Assembly: GCA_026874595.1 (NCBI GenBank)
Contig: CM049316.1
Coordinates: 14,887,839-14,951,838 of the forward strand
Direction of reading: 5' to 3'
Length of the DNA stretch: 64,000 bases
Origin: Sipunculus nudus
Lineage: Eukaryota > Annelida > Sipuncula > Golfingiida > Sipunculidae
Positions within the stretch are counted from its first letter, which is position 1. Each line of letters begins with the position of its first letter. Of the stretch, positions 8,931 through 19,665 are shown one piece after another. Both the position numbers and the translations under genes were made by a program. Under the pieces are notes generated by a model. That model did no database searches and was not told the DNA's origin. It worked only from the letters and a program-made list of their open reading frames with translations.

Positions 8931-11900
8931 ATCATGATTGGTTAATATTATGAAAGACATTGGTTACTAATATGATCTATATTGTATGGTTAAACACTGA
9001 TATATGGTCATGTTTGACATATTAGGGGATGAACATGTTCAAAACAGAGGTCAATACCAACATCAAAGACAAAGCGGAAAACAGTAAGTTCCAGTAGCTC
9101 TAAAACAATTGATGAGCGAACCGCCCCTGGCTAAACCTCTGCCATGAATCCAATGAGTGAAATTTATGGCAATAAGGAAAGGAGTACCATAAATGAAAGC
9201 ATCCTGGTTACAACATAATTAACAAGGGAAACACTGACAAGTTTTATAAATGAATGCAACATGAATACAAAACTATACAAACTAAAGAACAAAGTCAATG
9301 AAAGAACTTCGCAGAATCATTGTCAGCTGCAGCCTCTTGTCATATCAATCACTTATCGCTTAATCCTTGTCATCTGCAGCCTCCCGACCTTATAAGAGAC
9401 ACAAGGAAGCATCTAGCCTCATTTGAGCTTTACAGACCTGCTGCTGGGGTGCTCCGCAAAATACTATGGATAATGGCACAAATTGTGTTGGATTTTACCA
9501 GATTCACTTGGATTATAGCAGATTTCGAACCCGTGCATGGATATATATTTTGTGTGAACATGTGTGATCACGAGGCTTGGCATTTTAACGACTAGGTGCA
9601 CACCCATGCTACAAGAGGAAACATGCAGGGGCCTTAAGCGACGAGGCTTGGCATTTCAACGACTAGGTGCACACCCATGCTACAAGAGGAAACATGCAAT
9701 GGCCTGATCACTTAATCCTTGTCACCTGCGGCCGCCCGGCATTATCAGAGACAAGAGGAAGCAGCGAGTCTTGCTGCAACACAATCTGTGTTGGATTTAA
9801 CCAGAATCAATTTGATTATAGCAGGGGATTACCATACGAACTAGTGCATGGATACATATTTTGTGTGAACATATGTGATACCAAGTATTGTGTGTTCAGT
9901 GCTCACTCAATGCCCAGGTCACGGAGGTTATCTTTTAGCAGAGTATATATATTTATATATATATTTGTATATATTATATAGTGATATAGTGTCCCCATGG
10001 ATTATATAGCAGCAGAAGAGCATTAGAAGTCCAGAGAATCACAGTAAGTACCAGTTTTGGCTGTGTATGGAACATGAACAGAAGGATGTGAAAATCTTGT
10101 AGGTACAAAAGTTAAATAAACTTGCAACACCTAACCCTGCCTTGGGTCCTCATGTCAATTTCATGGCACCGGTACATCAACAAACAAGTGGTCAGCCTTT
10201 GTCATAACTTCTGTTCTCCATTATTGCCCATATTATCTGCCATGCTCTTATAGCACTTCCAGCCTGTACTGGACTTCAGTTTGCATGAAAGACTTGTGTA
10301 TCTACAACAGCTTCCCTCAGACAGAGATTCTGGCAGTGAACGGGATCAAGTCATTAGGAGAACATACACTTTACAAGATACTGAACATGAACAGAAGAAG
10401 GATGTGAAAACCATGTATGAACAAAAGTTAAATAAAACAGCAACACAATGCCCTGCCATGGGTTCTTTTGTCAATTTCAACACACTGGTGGATCATCAAA
10501 AACTGGACATGGTTGCCTCCAACAAGCAGCATGATTATGACACAAGCTTAATACGATAATGAATACGATCATAAGAAGAATAAGACATAAACAAGGGACC
10601 TATGGGTCACAGCGCTCAGCTGTTATATATGATAAAAAAATATTATTTAGAAATGAGGCACATGCTGGTTTTGTGTGGTAATAAATATAAGCTGTATTAT
10701 GAGTTGTTGTTTAGCTTATGTATGATTTTGATAGTACCTTTGGAGACAGGGAAGAGGACTGATTTCATTTATTTTATTAACAAATGGAGTACTATTGTAA
10801 CACAGATTTTGACTTGGTCATATAACTTATAAGCAGAACATATAATATAAGAGTTTAACTATTTATTTTTAAAAAATTACAAATATTGTCCCAAATATTA
10901 TTTTAATTTAAAATAATAAGAGAATCGTATGATTTTTTAAAATGAAATATAACTGAAATGCTTATTAAAATAATATTAAAGAATATATTCCTGAATTCAT
11001 TCATGAATACATTTTGAAAGTATTTGCACTAGTATTCATATACTTTCATTTTTACCTGAATTCCCATTCTTTATGCAAGAAATTTTATAATGGAGTACAA
11101 ATTCATATTCGTATTTAAATACAATTGCAAAGTATTTGCACCATGTCTGGTATTTATATAGTTTTCACCAAACAATGATGTTGAGAATCCAGAATATACA
11201 AAATTCACACATTTAAATAATGATCATAAGTACCTGGTTTTATGGCTTTTATTTACATTAAAAAAAAAAAAATGTAATATATTCATTTTGGACTTATTTC
11301 ACATCAATGTACACACTAGACACAGTAGGAATCTAGATTAATATTATCGACTGCATCTTTGTCTATCATTAATTTCCTTCATATGATCCCTAATGATTAG
11401 TAATGAAAAATATGATTTACTTTTTCATCATTAAAATTGAACTGAAAAATACTGCATGGTGTTATTTGGAATATGTGACATTCTATCCATCGATACAAGA
11501 TTCTTATATCATCAGTAACTGCAAGTTAATTTCCTGTTATTATAAACTAACAAAGTTCTTTTCTATTTTTCTTCAATTTGTTATTAAAGATCAGTAAAAA
11601 TTTATTAATTAATTGTTTATTGTTGTGTTGTTGATTAAAACTACTAGATGAGTTTGGTTAGACACCTGGATCAACTGTGGCTGGCCATAAGCTGCCTAGC
11701 TGCCCCAGTGAATGCCTCGCTTCAAGCATGCATAATTTGCTGAAAGTTCAACAAGGTCAACATACAGGTGACTCTAGAGGGGCTGGAGAGAACCAAGGTC
11801 TGACATGGTCTCATAAAAACATTAATAAAAGCTTCAATTTTTGGCCAATTTCTTTCAGCTTTCGAAACTAAAAAGCTGAAATCCTTATGTGTGCAAGATA

Positions 11901-13227
11901 TGAAAATTATATCAACAGTGCTCACAGGAAACAAAAGTGCCATGGTCAAAGTTGGGCAAAATTTAAGGTACTAATTTTATATTTATACTAATAACTTATA
12001 AAATTTGAAAAATTCAGAACTAATTTTGGTATTCAAATGAATCTTGATTTAATAATGTAACATCCCTGACAAAAAATCTCTAGCTTCAGCAATCCCCTTG
12101 TTAAGGGAGTAAATATATTTCTTGATTTTTTACAAAGTGCATTATGTTTGGGCCCATAACTTATAACAATTACACAATACTGACATCATTTCTGGCATGT
12201 GCAAAGAGAATGTATAGAAAAATATATATATTATATATGATTAAAGTCAGATCAGTGGTTTAGATATTAGGCAGTCTTGAAGTGTAACAATGGGGTTTTA
12301 ATGGAAAAATGAAGTTTTTCATTAATATCTCGAAGGTATTAAGTCCTAGTGACCAAATTCTTGGCATGGTAGGGGATTTTGGAGACATCTAATTGTATGC
12401 CAAATTTAAGGAACTTAGAGCTGAAGCTGGGGAGCTGAGCTCTTGCAAACTGCATAACACTAGCTTGATGTAAACAATATGTTACATGGTGCTTGAAAAC
12501 TTGAATAAAATCTAGTTTTTGATCAACTGGTTTCAAGTTTTTGGTGTTAACAGACAAAATGCTAACATAAACATGCTGTGAAAATTAAATCCACAGTACT
12601 TACAGGAAAAAAATGTGCCATGGTCAAAGTTGGGCGAAATCTAAGGTACCAATATTTTATTTTTGTTAATATTTTTAAAAATTTAAAAGATTTTGATCTA
12701 ATTTTGGGTATACAATTTAATTTTGATTTATTAAAGTTATATTACTGGAAAAAAAGTCCATAGCTTTAACAAGTTTTGTGTTAAGTGATCAAAATATCTT
12801 TCCTGATTTTTTACAAAATGCATTATGTTTGGGCCCATAACTTTTTTAAATTATATTATACAGACATAATTTCTGGCATGTACATAGGAACTATATAGAG
12901 GAATATTTATGGTAAATATGAGGAAGAACAGATGAGTGGTTTTGATATTAGGCAGTCCTAAAGTGTGAAAATAGGTTTTTCATAAAAAAATGAGGTTTTT
13001 CCTTAATTTCTCAAAGGAACGAAGTCGCAAAGACCCATTTTTCGGCTTGGTAGGAGATCTTGGGGACATCTAACATTATGCTGAATTTTGGATTCCTAGG
13101 TCTTACGGTTTTAAAATGTGCCACATCTACGGACGGACGGACAGACGGACGGACGACGGACAATGGACCACAACTATAGCACAGATGACTTATAGTCAGC
13201 TGAGCTAAAAATACAGTTAAAGAACTA
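8931..13227 (+). repeat. 1.68-kb tandem unit, copy 1 (interrupted)
   Basis: First of three head-to-tail copies, 1681 bp once the 2616-bp insert at 10591-13206 is removed. Near its start (9024-9155) it has a diverged copy of the pseudogene segment at 8033-8157. It has an internal 71-bp duplication (9572-9642, 9643-9713) and two related halves that share CTTAATCCTTGTCA(C/T)CTGC. Open frames of 104 codons (9667-9981) and 92 codons (10281-10559) recur in every copy but match nothing known and need not be coding. Confidence 0.85.
10591..13206 (-). mobile_element. 2.6-kb Helentron-like non-autonomous element, family 2, copy 1
   Basis: The insertion edges are exact because copies 2 and 3 of the tandem unit keep the empty site (GACATAAAAAATACAG). 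Read on the minus strand it starts AGCTCAGCTGACTATA and ends with CAGCTGAGCG, then a small hairpin (GACC-CATA-GGTC), then CCCTTG, entering between T residues. Inverted motifs near both ends plus a 3' hairpin and no target duplication fit Helentron-type rolling-circle elements; this assignment is inference. The core is a ~670-bp tandem duplication (CATTATGTTTGGGCCCATAA at 12152 and 12820). A GGAC microsatellite lies near 13130-13160. No long ORF. Confidence 0.65.
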
Positions 13228-14908
13228 ATCATGATTGGTTGATAATATGAAAGACATTGGTTACTAATATGATCTATATTGTATGGTTAAACACTGATAT
13301 ATGGTCATGTTTGACATATTAGGGGATGAATATGTTCAAAACAGAGGTCAATACCAACATCAAAGACAAAGCGGAAAACAGTAAGTTCCAGTAGCTCTAA
13401 AACAATTGATGAGCGAACCGCCCCTGGCTAAACCTCTGCCATGAATCTAATGAGTGAAATTTATGGCAATAAGGAAAGGAGTACCATAAATGAAAGCATC
13501 ATGGTTACAACATAATTAACAAGGGAAACACTGACAAGTTTTATAAATGAATGCAACATGAATACAAAACTATACAAACTAAAGAACAAAGTCGAAAAAA
13601 AAACTTCACAGAATCATTGTCAGCTGCAGCCTCTTGTCATATCAATCGCTTATCGCTTAATCCTTGTCATCTGCAGCCTCCTGACCTTATAAGAGACACA
13701 AGGAAGCATCCAGCCTCATTTGAGCTTTACAGACCTGCTGCTGGGGTGCTCCGCAAAATACTATGGATAATGGCACAAATTGTGTTGGATTTTACCAGAT
13801 TCACTTGGATTATAGCAGATTTCGAACCCGTGCATGTATATATATTTTGTGTGAACATGTGTGATCACAAGGCTTGGCATTTTAACGACTAGGTGCACAC
13901 CCATGCTACAAGAGGAAACATGCAGGGGCCTTAAGCGACGAGGCTTGGCATTTTAACGACTAGGTGCACACCCATGCTACAAGAGGAAACATGCAATGGC
14001 CTGATCACTTAATCCTTGTCACCTGCGGCCGCCCGGCATTATCAGAGACAAGAGGAAGCAGCGAGTCTTGCTGCAACACAATCTGTGTTGGATTTAACCA
14101 GAATCAATTTGATTATAGCAGGGGATTACCGTACGAACTAGTGCATGGATACATATTTTGTGTGAACATATGTGATACCAAGTATTGTGTGTTCAGTGCT
14201 CACTCAATGCCCAGGTCACGGAGGTTATCTTTTAGCAGAGTATATATATTTATAAATATATTTGTATATATTATATAGTGATATAGTGTCCCCATGGATT
14301 ATATAGCAGCAGAAGAGCATAAGAAGTCCAGAGAATCACAGTAAGTACCAGTTTTGGCTGTGTATGGAACATGAACAGAAGGATGAGAAAATCTTGTAGG
14401 TACAAAAGTTAAATAAACTTGCAACACCTAACCCTGCCTTGGGTCCTCATGTCAATTTCATGGCACCGGTAGATCAACAAACAAGTGGTCAGCCTTTGTC
14501 ATAACTTCTGTTCTCCATTATTGCCCATATTATCTGCCATGCTCTTATAGCACTTCCAGCCTGTACTGGACTTCAGTTTGCATGAAAGACTCGTGTATCT
14601 ACAACAGCTTCCCTCAGACAGAGATTCTGGCGGTGAACGGGATCAAGTCATTAGGAGAACATACACTTTACAAGATACTGAACATGAACAGAAGAAGGAT
14701 GTGAAAACCATGTATGAACAAAAGTTAAATAAAACAGCAACACAATGCCCTGCCATGGGTTCTTTTGTCAATTTCAACACACTGGTGGATCATCAAAAAC
14801 TGGACATGGTTGCCTCCAACAAGCAGCATGATTATGACACAAGCTTAATACGATAATGAACATGATCATAAGAAGAATAAGACATAAAAAAAAACAGTTA
14901 AAGAACTA
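13228..14908 (+). repeat. 1.68-kb tandem unit, copy 2 (uninterrupted)
   Basis: 1681 bp, uninterrupted, differing from copies 1 and 3 by scattered substitutions. It shows the empty sites for both insertions. Same internal 71-bp duplication and short open frames. Confidence 0.88.
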
Positions 14909-15320
14909 ATCATGATTGGTTGATAATATGAAAGACATTGGTTACTAATATGATCTATATTGTATGGCTGACCGCTAATATATGGTCATGTTTGACATAT
15001 TAAGGGATGAATATGTTCAAAACAGAGGTCAATACCAACATCAAAGACAAAGCGGAAAACAGTAAGTTCCAGTAGCTCTAAAACAATTGATGAGCGAACC
15101 GCCCCTGGCTAAACCTCTGCCATGAATCTAATGAGTGAAATTTATGGCAATAAGGAAAGGAGTACCATAAATGAAAGCATCCTGGTTACAACATAATTAA
15201 CAAGGGAAACACTGACAAGTTTTATAAATGAATGCAACATGAATACAAAACTATACAAACTAAAGAACTAAGTCAATGAAAGAACTTCGCAGAATCATTG
15301 TCAGCTGCAGCCTCTTGTCA

Positions 15321-15422
15321 TTGTAGTCACACGAATATATTTAGTTTCACTTACGTCGTTTTACGACATTCCGATTTACGTCATGTGACGTAAATCGGCA
15401 CTTCCGTCTTTTCCAAAGTGCA
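15321..15422 (+). promoter_or_regulatory. A1 repeat / 5' leader of the PAT-like element
   Basis: Identical to 19408-19509. It contains a near-perfect palindrome at 15371-15398, two 13-bp arms around TG. The arms carry TTACGTCA and TGACGTAA, CRE/ATF-like sites, so it may act as promoter or enhancer. Promoter activity is inferred. Confidence 0.6.
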
Positions 15423-15448
15423 CATTTCACTGGGAGCCGACCACCAGT

Positions 15449-16300
15449 ATGACAGAGGAAAAAATTGAAAAAATTCTGGCGAAAGTAGAAAGTTTGTGCG
15501 AACAATTTAGTAGCCTGACCGATAGAGTTTCGGCGCTGGAAACAGGCGGACTGTCACCTGGCCGTGACACCACACAAACGTCAGTGAGTACGTCGAATAC
15601 TGCTGGGTCAATTTCGTTAAATGATAATCCTAATGCCAGTAATGGCGGATATGGCGGCAACAGTAGTAGCCCTAGTACTAACGATATAAACAGTGGTCCC
15701 GCTTATAGTGTAGCCACTTTACAACAGGAGTTTGAATCATTATGTTCCTCGCTCCAATATGTGAAGCTATCACCGGACTTAAAGGTGAATGACCGATCTA
15801 AATCTGGTATTAAAAGACCAGATCAGGCCGCTGCGGCTATCGTATCAAAGAGTGCCAGATACACGGAATGTGCGCTGAGGTGGCTTGCCACACAGGATAT
15901 TACTGCCGACCCGATAACTGGGGAAGACTTGAGACATTTATATACAATCCTAGCTGCACACATTAACTACTTGCAATCCACTTATGCTAAATTAATTGTG
16001 AAAGGAGCATTTGATCATGATACCGCCCAGTTGTTTGGAACTCTAGAGCAAAACTCTGGTTTATTCAGCGACGCTTCGTTGAAAAACATACGCACTGCCG
16101 CAGAAATAACAGCTGTGTCAAGGAGACAATATCAGTCCAACCCTGCAAACGTATATGGGGCCTTTCGACATCCCAGGGGCAGAGGTCGACAAGTGTTTCA
16201 GCCACAGTCAAGAGATGTTTTTCACCAGTTTCAGACACCCAGGTTCTCAGGACCAAGATACCCTGCGACTTCAAATCAGATGCAACACGAAAATTCATGA
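15449..16300 (+). CDS. Gag-like ORF1 of the PAT-like element
   Basis: 283 residues, intact. The structural (Gag-like) role is inferred from position as the first ORF of a DIRS-group element. Residues ~1-32 form a heptad-like, probably coiled-coil N-terminus (EEKIEKILAKVESL). Residues ~35-85 are Ser/Asn/Gly-rich and low in complexity. A helical middle contains a W-L-A-T-Q stretch. The C-terminus is Arg/Gly/Gln/Pro-rich (PRGRGRQVF, about 240-247), likely nucleic-acid binding. No CCHC knuckle is seen, as is common in DIRS elements. The ATG at 15449 follows the A1 leader by 26 bp. The next ORF opens 106 bp downstream in another frame. Confidence 0.75.
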   Translation: MTEEKIEKILAKVESLCEQFSSLTDRVSALETGGLSPGRDTTQTSVSTSNTAGSISLNDNPNASNGGYGGNSSSPSTNDINSGPAYSVATLQQEFESLCSSLQYVKLSPDLKVNDRSKSGIKRPDQAAAAIVSKSARYTECALRWLATQDITADPITGEDLRHLYTILAAHINYLQSTYAKLIVKGAFDHDTAQLFGTLEQNSGLFSDASLKNIRTAAEITAVSRRQYQSNPANVYGAFRHPRGRGRQVFQPQSRDVFHQFQTPRFSGPRYPATSNQMQHENS

Positions 16301-16406
16301 CATTTTATTTATATGCAAGAAATCTTAATATTTGAACTCAGATACCAAGAAACCTGTTGTTATATTATTGTGCTGAATTTGTGTTTCATAATACTTTTTA
16401 TTGTAA

Positions 16407-18269
16407 ATGGTTCAACAGTTAATCATTCATGAATGGGAGAATATTGGTGCCACTACACAGGTATTGCATTGGATAGCACATGGTGTGGATATACCATTTA
16501 CTACTGTACCTTATAGATTTCTGTTTGAAAACCGAAAATTTACCCCAACAGAGGTAAATTTTTTAGAGAGTGAAATAACACGTTTACTTAAAAGTGAAAT
16601 CATTGTTGAATGTGACAGCAAATATGACGTACTTGGCATATCTCCTATTAATTGTGTTCCGAAAAAGAGTGGGTCATTTAGATTAGTTTTAGATTTACGT
16701 TATATAAATTCATTTTGCAAAGTTGATAAGTTCAGATATGATGACATCAATGATGTGCTGAATATTATTTATCCTAAAGACCAGCTGATAACTATTGATA
16801 TAAAGGATGGTTTTCACCATATACCTGTTTCTGACAAATCACAACATTACTTGTGCTTCAAGTTCAGAGGTCATATTTACAGGTATACAAAGCTTGTATT
16901 TGGTTTGTCAGCATCTCCCTTTTATTTTTGCAAGACATTACGGCCTGTGGTTGCATTTTTTCGTTCATTGGGCATACGGTTATCCCTTTATGTGGATGAT
17001 TTCATTGTAGCTGCATGCAGTGCTGATATTGAACAACATAAAACAGTTTTATTGTATACTTTAGACAAGCTGGGTATTAAGGTGAACTTTGATAAATCTA
17101 GTTTAAATCCAGACTGTTCTAAAGAATATATTGGATACATTATTAATACATGTGGTGACAATGACCAGGTGTGGCTTCACATACCTAAGAATAGAATAAG
17201 TAAACTTCGACATGATATTCGGCTTGTATTAAAGAGGGGATACACCTCTGCCCGTGGTCTTGCCAGAATAGCTGGACAATGTGTATCTATGTCTAAAGCT
17301 GTGTTACCTGCTAAGTTGTTACTTAGGAATTTGTATAGAGTCTTGCGTACCCGGTGTTCTTGGCAAGATAAATTATTACTGGATAAAGGTACAATTAATG
17401 ACTTAAAGTGGTGGTATTCCTCCTTATCATCATGGAACGGATGCGCAGCCCCCCGGACAAATATTCAGTTACAGATCTACACGGACGCTTCCTCCCTAGG
17501 TTGGGGCGGGGTGCTACAGGACATGGAGGCCCGCGGGTTGTGGAACCAACGCCTTTCTTTAAAGCCCTCAAATGTCCGAGAAATGATGGCAGTTTTACTC
17601 ACACTACACTCCTTCTCCGCTCAGATAGAAAACAAAGTGGTTCAGGTTTGCACAGACAATATCACCACCGCAGCCTATATCAATTTTCAGGGTGGACAAA
17701 GTATAGAACTGACTCAAATAGCTACTGCTATTTGGAAACTGATAATCAGTTTAAATGTGACTCTTATTGTAAAATACCTTCCGGGGAGGGACAATGGGCA
17801 TGCCGACAGACTGTCCAGGACTGTATCGCACCACGATTGGATGTTAAACCACGACCTGTTCAGGTATTTGGACATAATATGGGGTCCACATACAATAGAC
17901 CGATGTGCGTCCTTACTCAACAGACAACTACCAAAGTACAACAGCCTGTACATGGACCCAGAGACTGGAGGAGTAGATTGTTTAGCACAACAGGACTGGA
18001 GCAGTCACAACAATTATGTAAACCCTCCATTCAGACTTTTGAACAGGATAATCAGTGTTATTGTAGCTCAAAAGGCAAAAGCCACAGTGATAGCCCCATG
18101 GTGGCCAGCTCAACAGTGGTTTTATCAACTAGTAAAATTGTCCATAGCCCCACCAATAAGAATACCAAACACATGGCAGGCATGCCTTCACATGGGACAG
18201 GTTCCCGAACCACTAAAGAACCCAAGATGGAAATTATTTGCTTGGAGAATTTGTGGAGAGAGAAGTTGA
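16407..18269 (+). CDS. reverse transcriptase-RNase H-methyltransferase-like polyprotein
   Basis: 620 residues, intact. It copies element RNA into DNA. RT spans about residues 50-260: palm LITIDIKDGFHHIP, fingers/palm LVFGLSASPF and catalytic YVDD (about 195). RNase H spans about 350-470, with YTDASSLGWGG, REMMAV (Glu near 391), CTDN (near 416) and GRDNGHADRLSR (near 465), a complete D-E-D-D set. From about 495 the DIRS/PAT-type C-terminal region has DRCAS, a YVNPPF motif like the N/D-PP-Y/F of DNA adenine methyltransferases (near 540) and APWWPAQQWF (near 565). Whether this last part is an active methyltransferase is unknown for the group. The ATG at 16407 is the first in frame. The 3' end overlaps the recombinase ORF by about 43-88 bp. 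Confidence 0.92.
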   Translation: MVQQLIIHEWENIGATTQVLHWIAHGVDIPFTTVPYRFLFENRKFTPTEVNFLESEITRLLKSEIIVECDSKYDVLGISPINCVPKKSGSFRLVLDLRYINSFCKVDKFRYDDINDVLNIIYPKDQLITIDIKDGFHHIPVSDKSQHYLCFKFRGHIYRYTKLVFGLSASPFYFCKTLRPVVAFFRSLGIRLSLYVDDFIVAACSADIEQHKTVLLYTLDKLGIKVNFDKSSLNPDCSKEYIGYIINTCGDNDQVWLHIPKNRISKLRHDIRLVLKRGYTSARGLARIAGQCVSMSKAVLPAKLLLRNLYRVLRTRCSWQDKLLLDKGTINDLKWWYSSLSSWNGCAAPRTNIQLQIYTDASSLGWGGVLQDMEARGLWNQRLSLKPSNVREMMAVLLTLHSFSAQIENKVVQVCTDNITTAAYINFQGGQSIELTQIATAIWKLIISLNVTLIVKYLPGRDNGHADRLSRTVSHHDWMLNHDLFRYLDIIWGPHTIDRCASLLNRQLPKYNSLYMDPETGGVDCLAQQDWSSHNNYVNPPFRLLNRIISVIVAQKAKATVIAPWWPAQQWFYQLVKLSIAPPIRIPNTWQACLHMGQVPEPLKNPRWKLFAWRICGERS

Positions 18270-19297
18270 AATCGTTGGGCTGGTCACAACGGGCACAGGA
18301 TCAATTTGTGTTATGTTGGGCACCTTCAACATTTAAACATTACAATAGGATTTCCCTTGATTTCCAGAAATATTGTATCAGGCATAATGTTCAATTTCCT
18401 CAAGCAAATATGTACCCTGTGATTGTAAATTACTTGTGTGAAATATGTGATAACTCGGATCGACCAGAGTCATTACTCAGAATGACATCTGCTGGCCTTG
18501 GTTGTTTATTCGATAGTCTAGGTACGAGAAACCCCATGAATGATGGGGATATCAAGAAGATGCTTACTTCTTTAGTTAAATCTGGTACCAAGAGACCACT
18601 TCGTCACACTAAGCCCATGCCAGTGACTTCGTTTTTTCAGTTGTTTCGGTCATGGGAGGAGAATCAGGCTCTGCCATTGGATAAACTCAGACTCAAATGT
18701 ATAGCTCTGTTAGCTTTGTCATTCATGACCAGACCTTCGGATTTAGCTCCTAGAAGTGAGACCTTTAACAATACATACAGTCAGAGTAGCTCGTTATTGT
18801 TTACAAGAGATCAGCTTACTTTACATCAGGATGGGTCTTTATCAATTGTATTTTTTGGTATCAAAAATGATACCTCTCGTACTGGGTTTGAGGTCCGCAT
18901 ACCAGGTAGTTCAGATGTGAAGATAGACACAACTCGGTGTCTACAAGTGTATTTAGATAGGACTTCAGACTTTTGCCGTCAGGGTAAAACAAATGCAGTG
19001 TTTATATCATTAAGACCTCCTTATACTGCCCTTAAGGCAGAGACTATCGCAAATATTTTAAAGAAGGCTATAGATTTGGCTGGCCTAGGTGGTCAAGGGT
19101 ATACAGCTAGGTGCTTTAGAGCTACTGGTGCCACTGCTGCTGTTCAAGGTGGTGTTAAACCTGAAACTGCCATGCAGATAGGCAGGTGGAAAACCTCAGA
19201 GGTTTTCTTTAATAGATATGTTTATCCAATGGCACCACACACCTACACTGAAGATATTGGTCGATTTACTGGTTCACATAATGCATATGATTCATGA
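18227..19297 (+). CDS. tyrosine recombinase (integrase) of the PAT-like element
   Basis: About 356 residues from ATG 18227 (or 371 from ATG 18182), in the frame that stays open from 17408; the upstream open part overlaps RT-RNaseH and is not recombinase-like. It integrates a circular DNA copy by site-specific recombination. The N-terminal SAM-like domain includes FVLCWAPSTFKHYNRI. The catalytic domain has Arg in FMTRPSDLAP (about 169), FRATGATAA with Arg about 298, GRW, and NRYVY with candidate nucleophile Tyr about 331. At the usual H-x-x-R site the sequence is R-C-F-R, lacking the usual His. If this is not normal for the family it may affect activity. Expression probably relies on reinitiation or frameshifting in the overlap. 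Confidence 0.9.
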   Translation: MEIICLENLWREKLKSLGWSQRAQDQFVLCWAPSTFKHYNRISLDFQKYCIRHNVQFPQANMYPVIVNYLCEICDNSDRPESLLRMTSAGLGCLFDSLGTRNPMNDGDIKKMLTSLVKSGTKRPLRHTKPMPVTSFFQLFRSWEENQALPLDKLRLKCIALLALSFMTRPSDLAPRSETFNNTYSQSSSLLFTRDQLTLHQDGSLSIVFFGIKNDTSRTGFEVRIPGSSDVKIDTTRCLQVYLDRTSDFCRQGKTNAVFISLRPPYTALKAETIANILKKAIDLAGLGGQGYTARCFRATGATAAVQGGVKPETAMQIGRWKTSEVFFNRYVYPMAPHTYTEDIGRFTGSHNAYDS

Positions 19298-19341
19298 TTT
19301 ACACATTGTTTTACATAAGGGTATTAATCTCTTCTCTCTAC

Positions 19342-19408
19342 ATAGGCATTTGTAAGTTTTTGTAATAAATATTAATGAAGTGTGACGTAAGTTTTGTTAT
19401 CACTAAAT
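19342..19408 (+). repeat. split direct repeat B1 of the PAT-like element
   Basis: 67 bp, identical to 19599-19665. Starts ATAGGCATTTGTAAG and ends TTATCACTAAAT, with a TGACGTAA site and an AATAAA that could serve polyadenylation. Confidence 0.88.
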
Positions 19409-19598
19409 TGTAGTCACACGAATATATTTAGTTTCACTTACGTCGTTTTACGACATTCCGATTTACGTCATGTGACGTAAATCGGCACTTCCGTCTTTTC
19501 CAAAGTGCAGCTCTGTAATTATAGATATGATTTCATGTGATTTTGTGTAATTTTGGTGGTTTTATATGGCTCCCAGTAAATGTGGACTTTGGATGAGT
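19408..19598 (+). repeat. A2 repeat and unique inner spacer
   Basis: The first 102 bp (to 19509) equal A1. The remaining 89 bp are unique except for GGCTCCCAGTAAATGTG (19568-19584), which is almost the reverse complement of 15421-15438 just after A1. That resembles the internal complementary region that helps DIRS elements circularise. Confidence 0.8.
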
Positions 19599-19665
19599 AT
19601 AGGCATTTGTAAGTTTTTGTAATAAATATTAATGAAGTGTGACGTAAGTTTTGTTATCACTAAAT
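19599..19665 (+). repeat. split direct repeat B2, right end of the PAT-like element
   Basis: Second identical 67-bp B copy. The element ends at CACTAAAT, and array sequence ATCAATCGC resumes at once. Confidence 0.88.

Larger units (their letters stand above)
15321..19665 (+). mobile_element. complete PAT-like DIRS (tyrosine-recombinase) retrotransposon
   Basis: Layout A1-gag-RT/RNaseH/MT-YR-B1-A2-B2, with A repeats of 102 bp and B repeats of 67 bp, each pair identical as read here. It inserts at a single T with no target duplication, as expected for tyrosine-recombinase integration of a circle. The undisturbed target is present twice in the same array. The methyltransferase-like region with split direct repeats points to the PAT-like group rather than Ngaro (usually lacks MT) or DIRS1 (inverted termini). 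Three intact ORFs and identical repeats suggest recent insertion. Confidence 0.9.

Noticed and set aside
17408-18180. Upstream extension of the recombinase frame
   Set aside because: It overlaps RNase H/MT in another frame and has no recombinase similarity; the protein most likely starts at 18182 or 18227.
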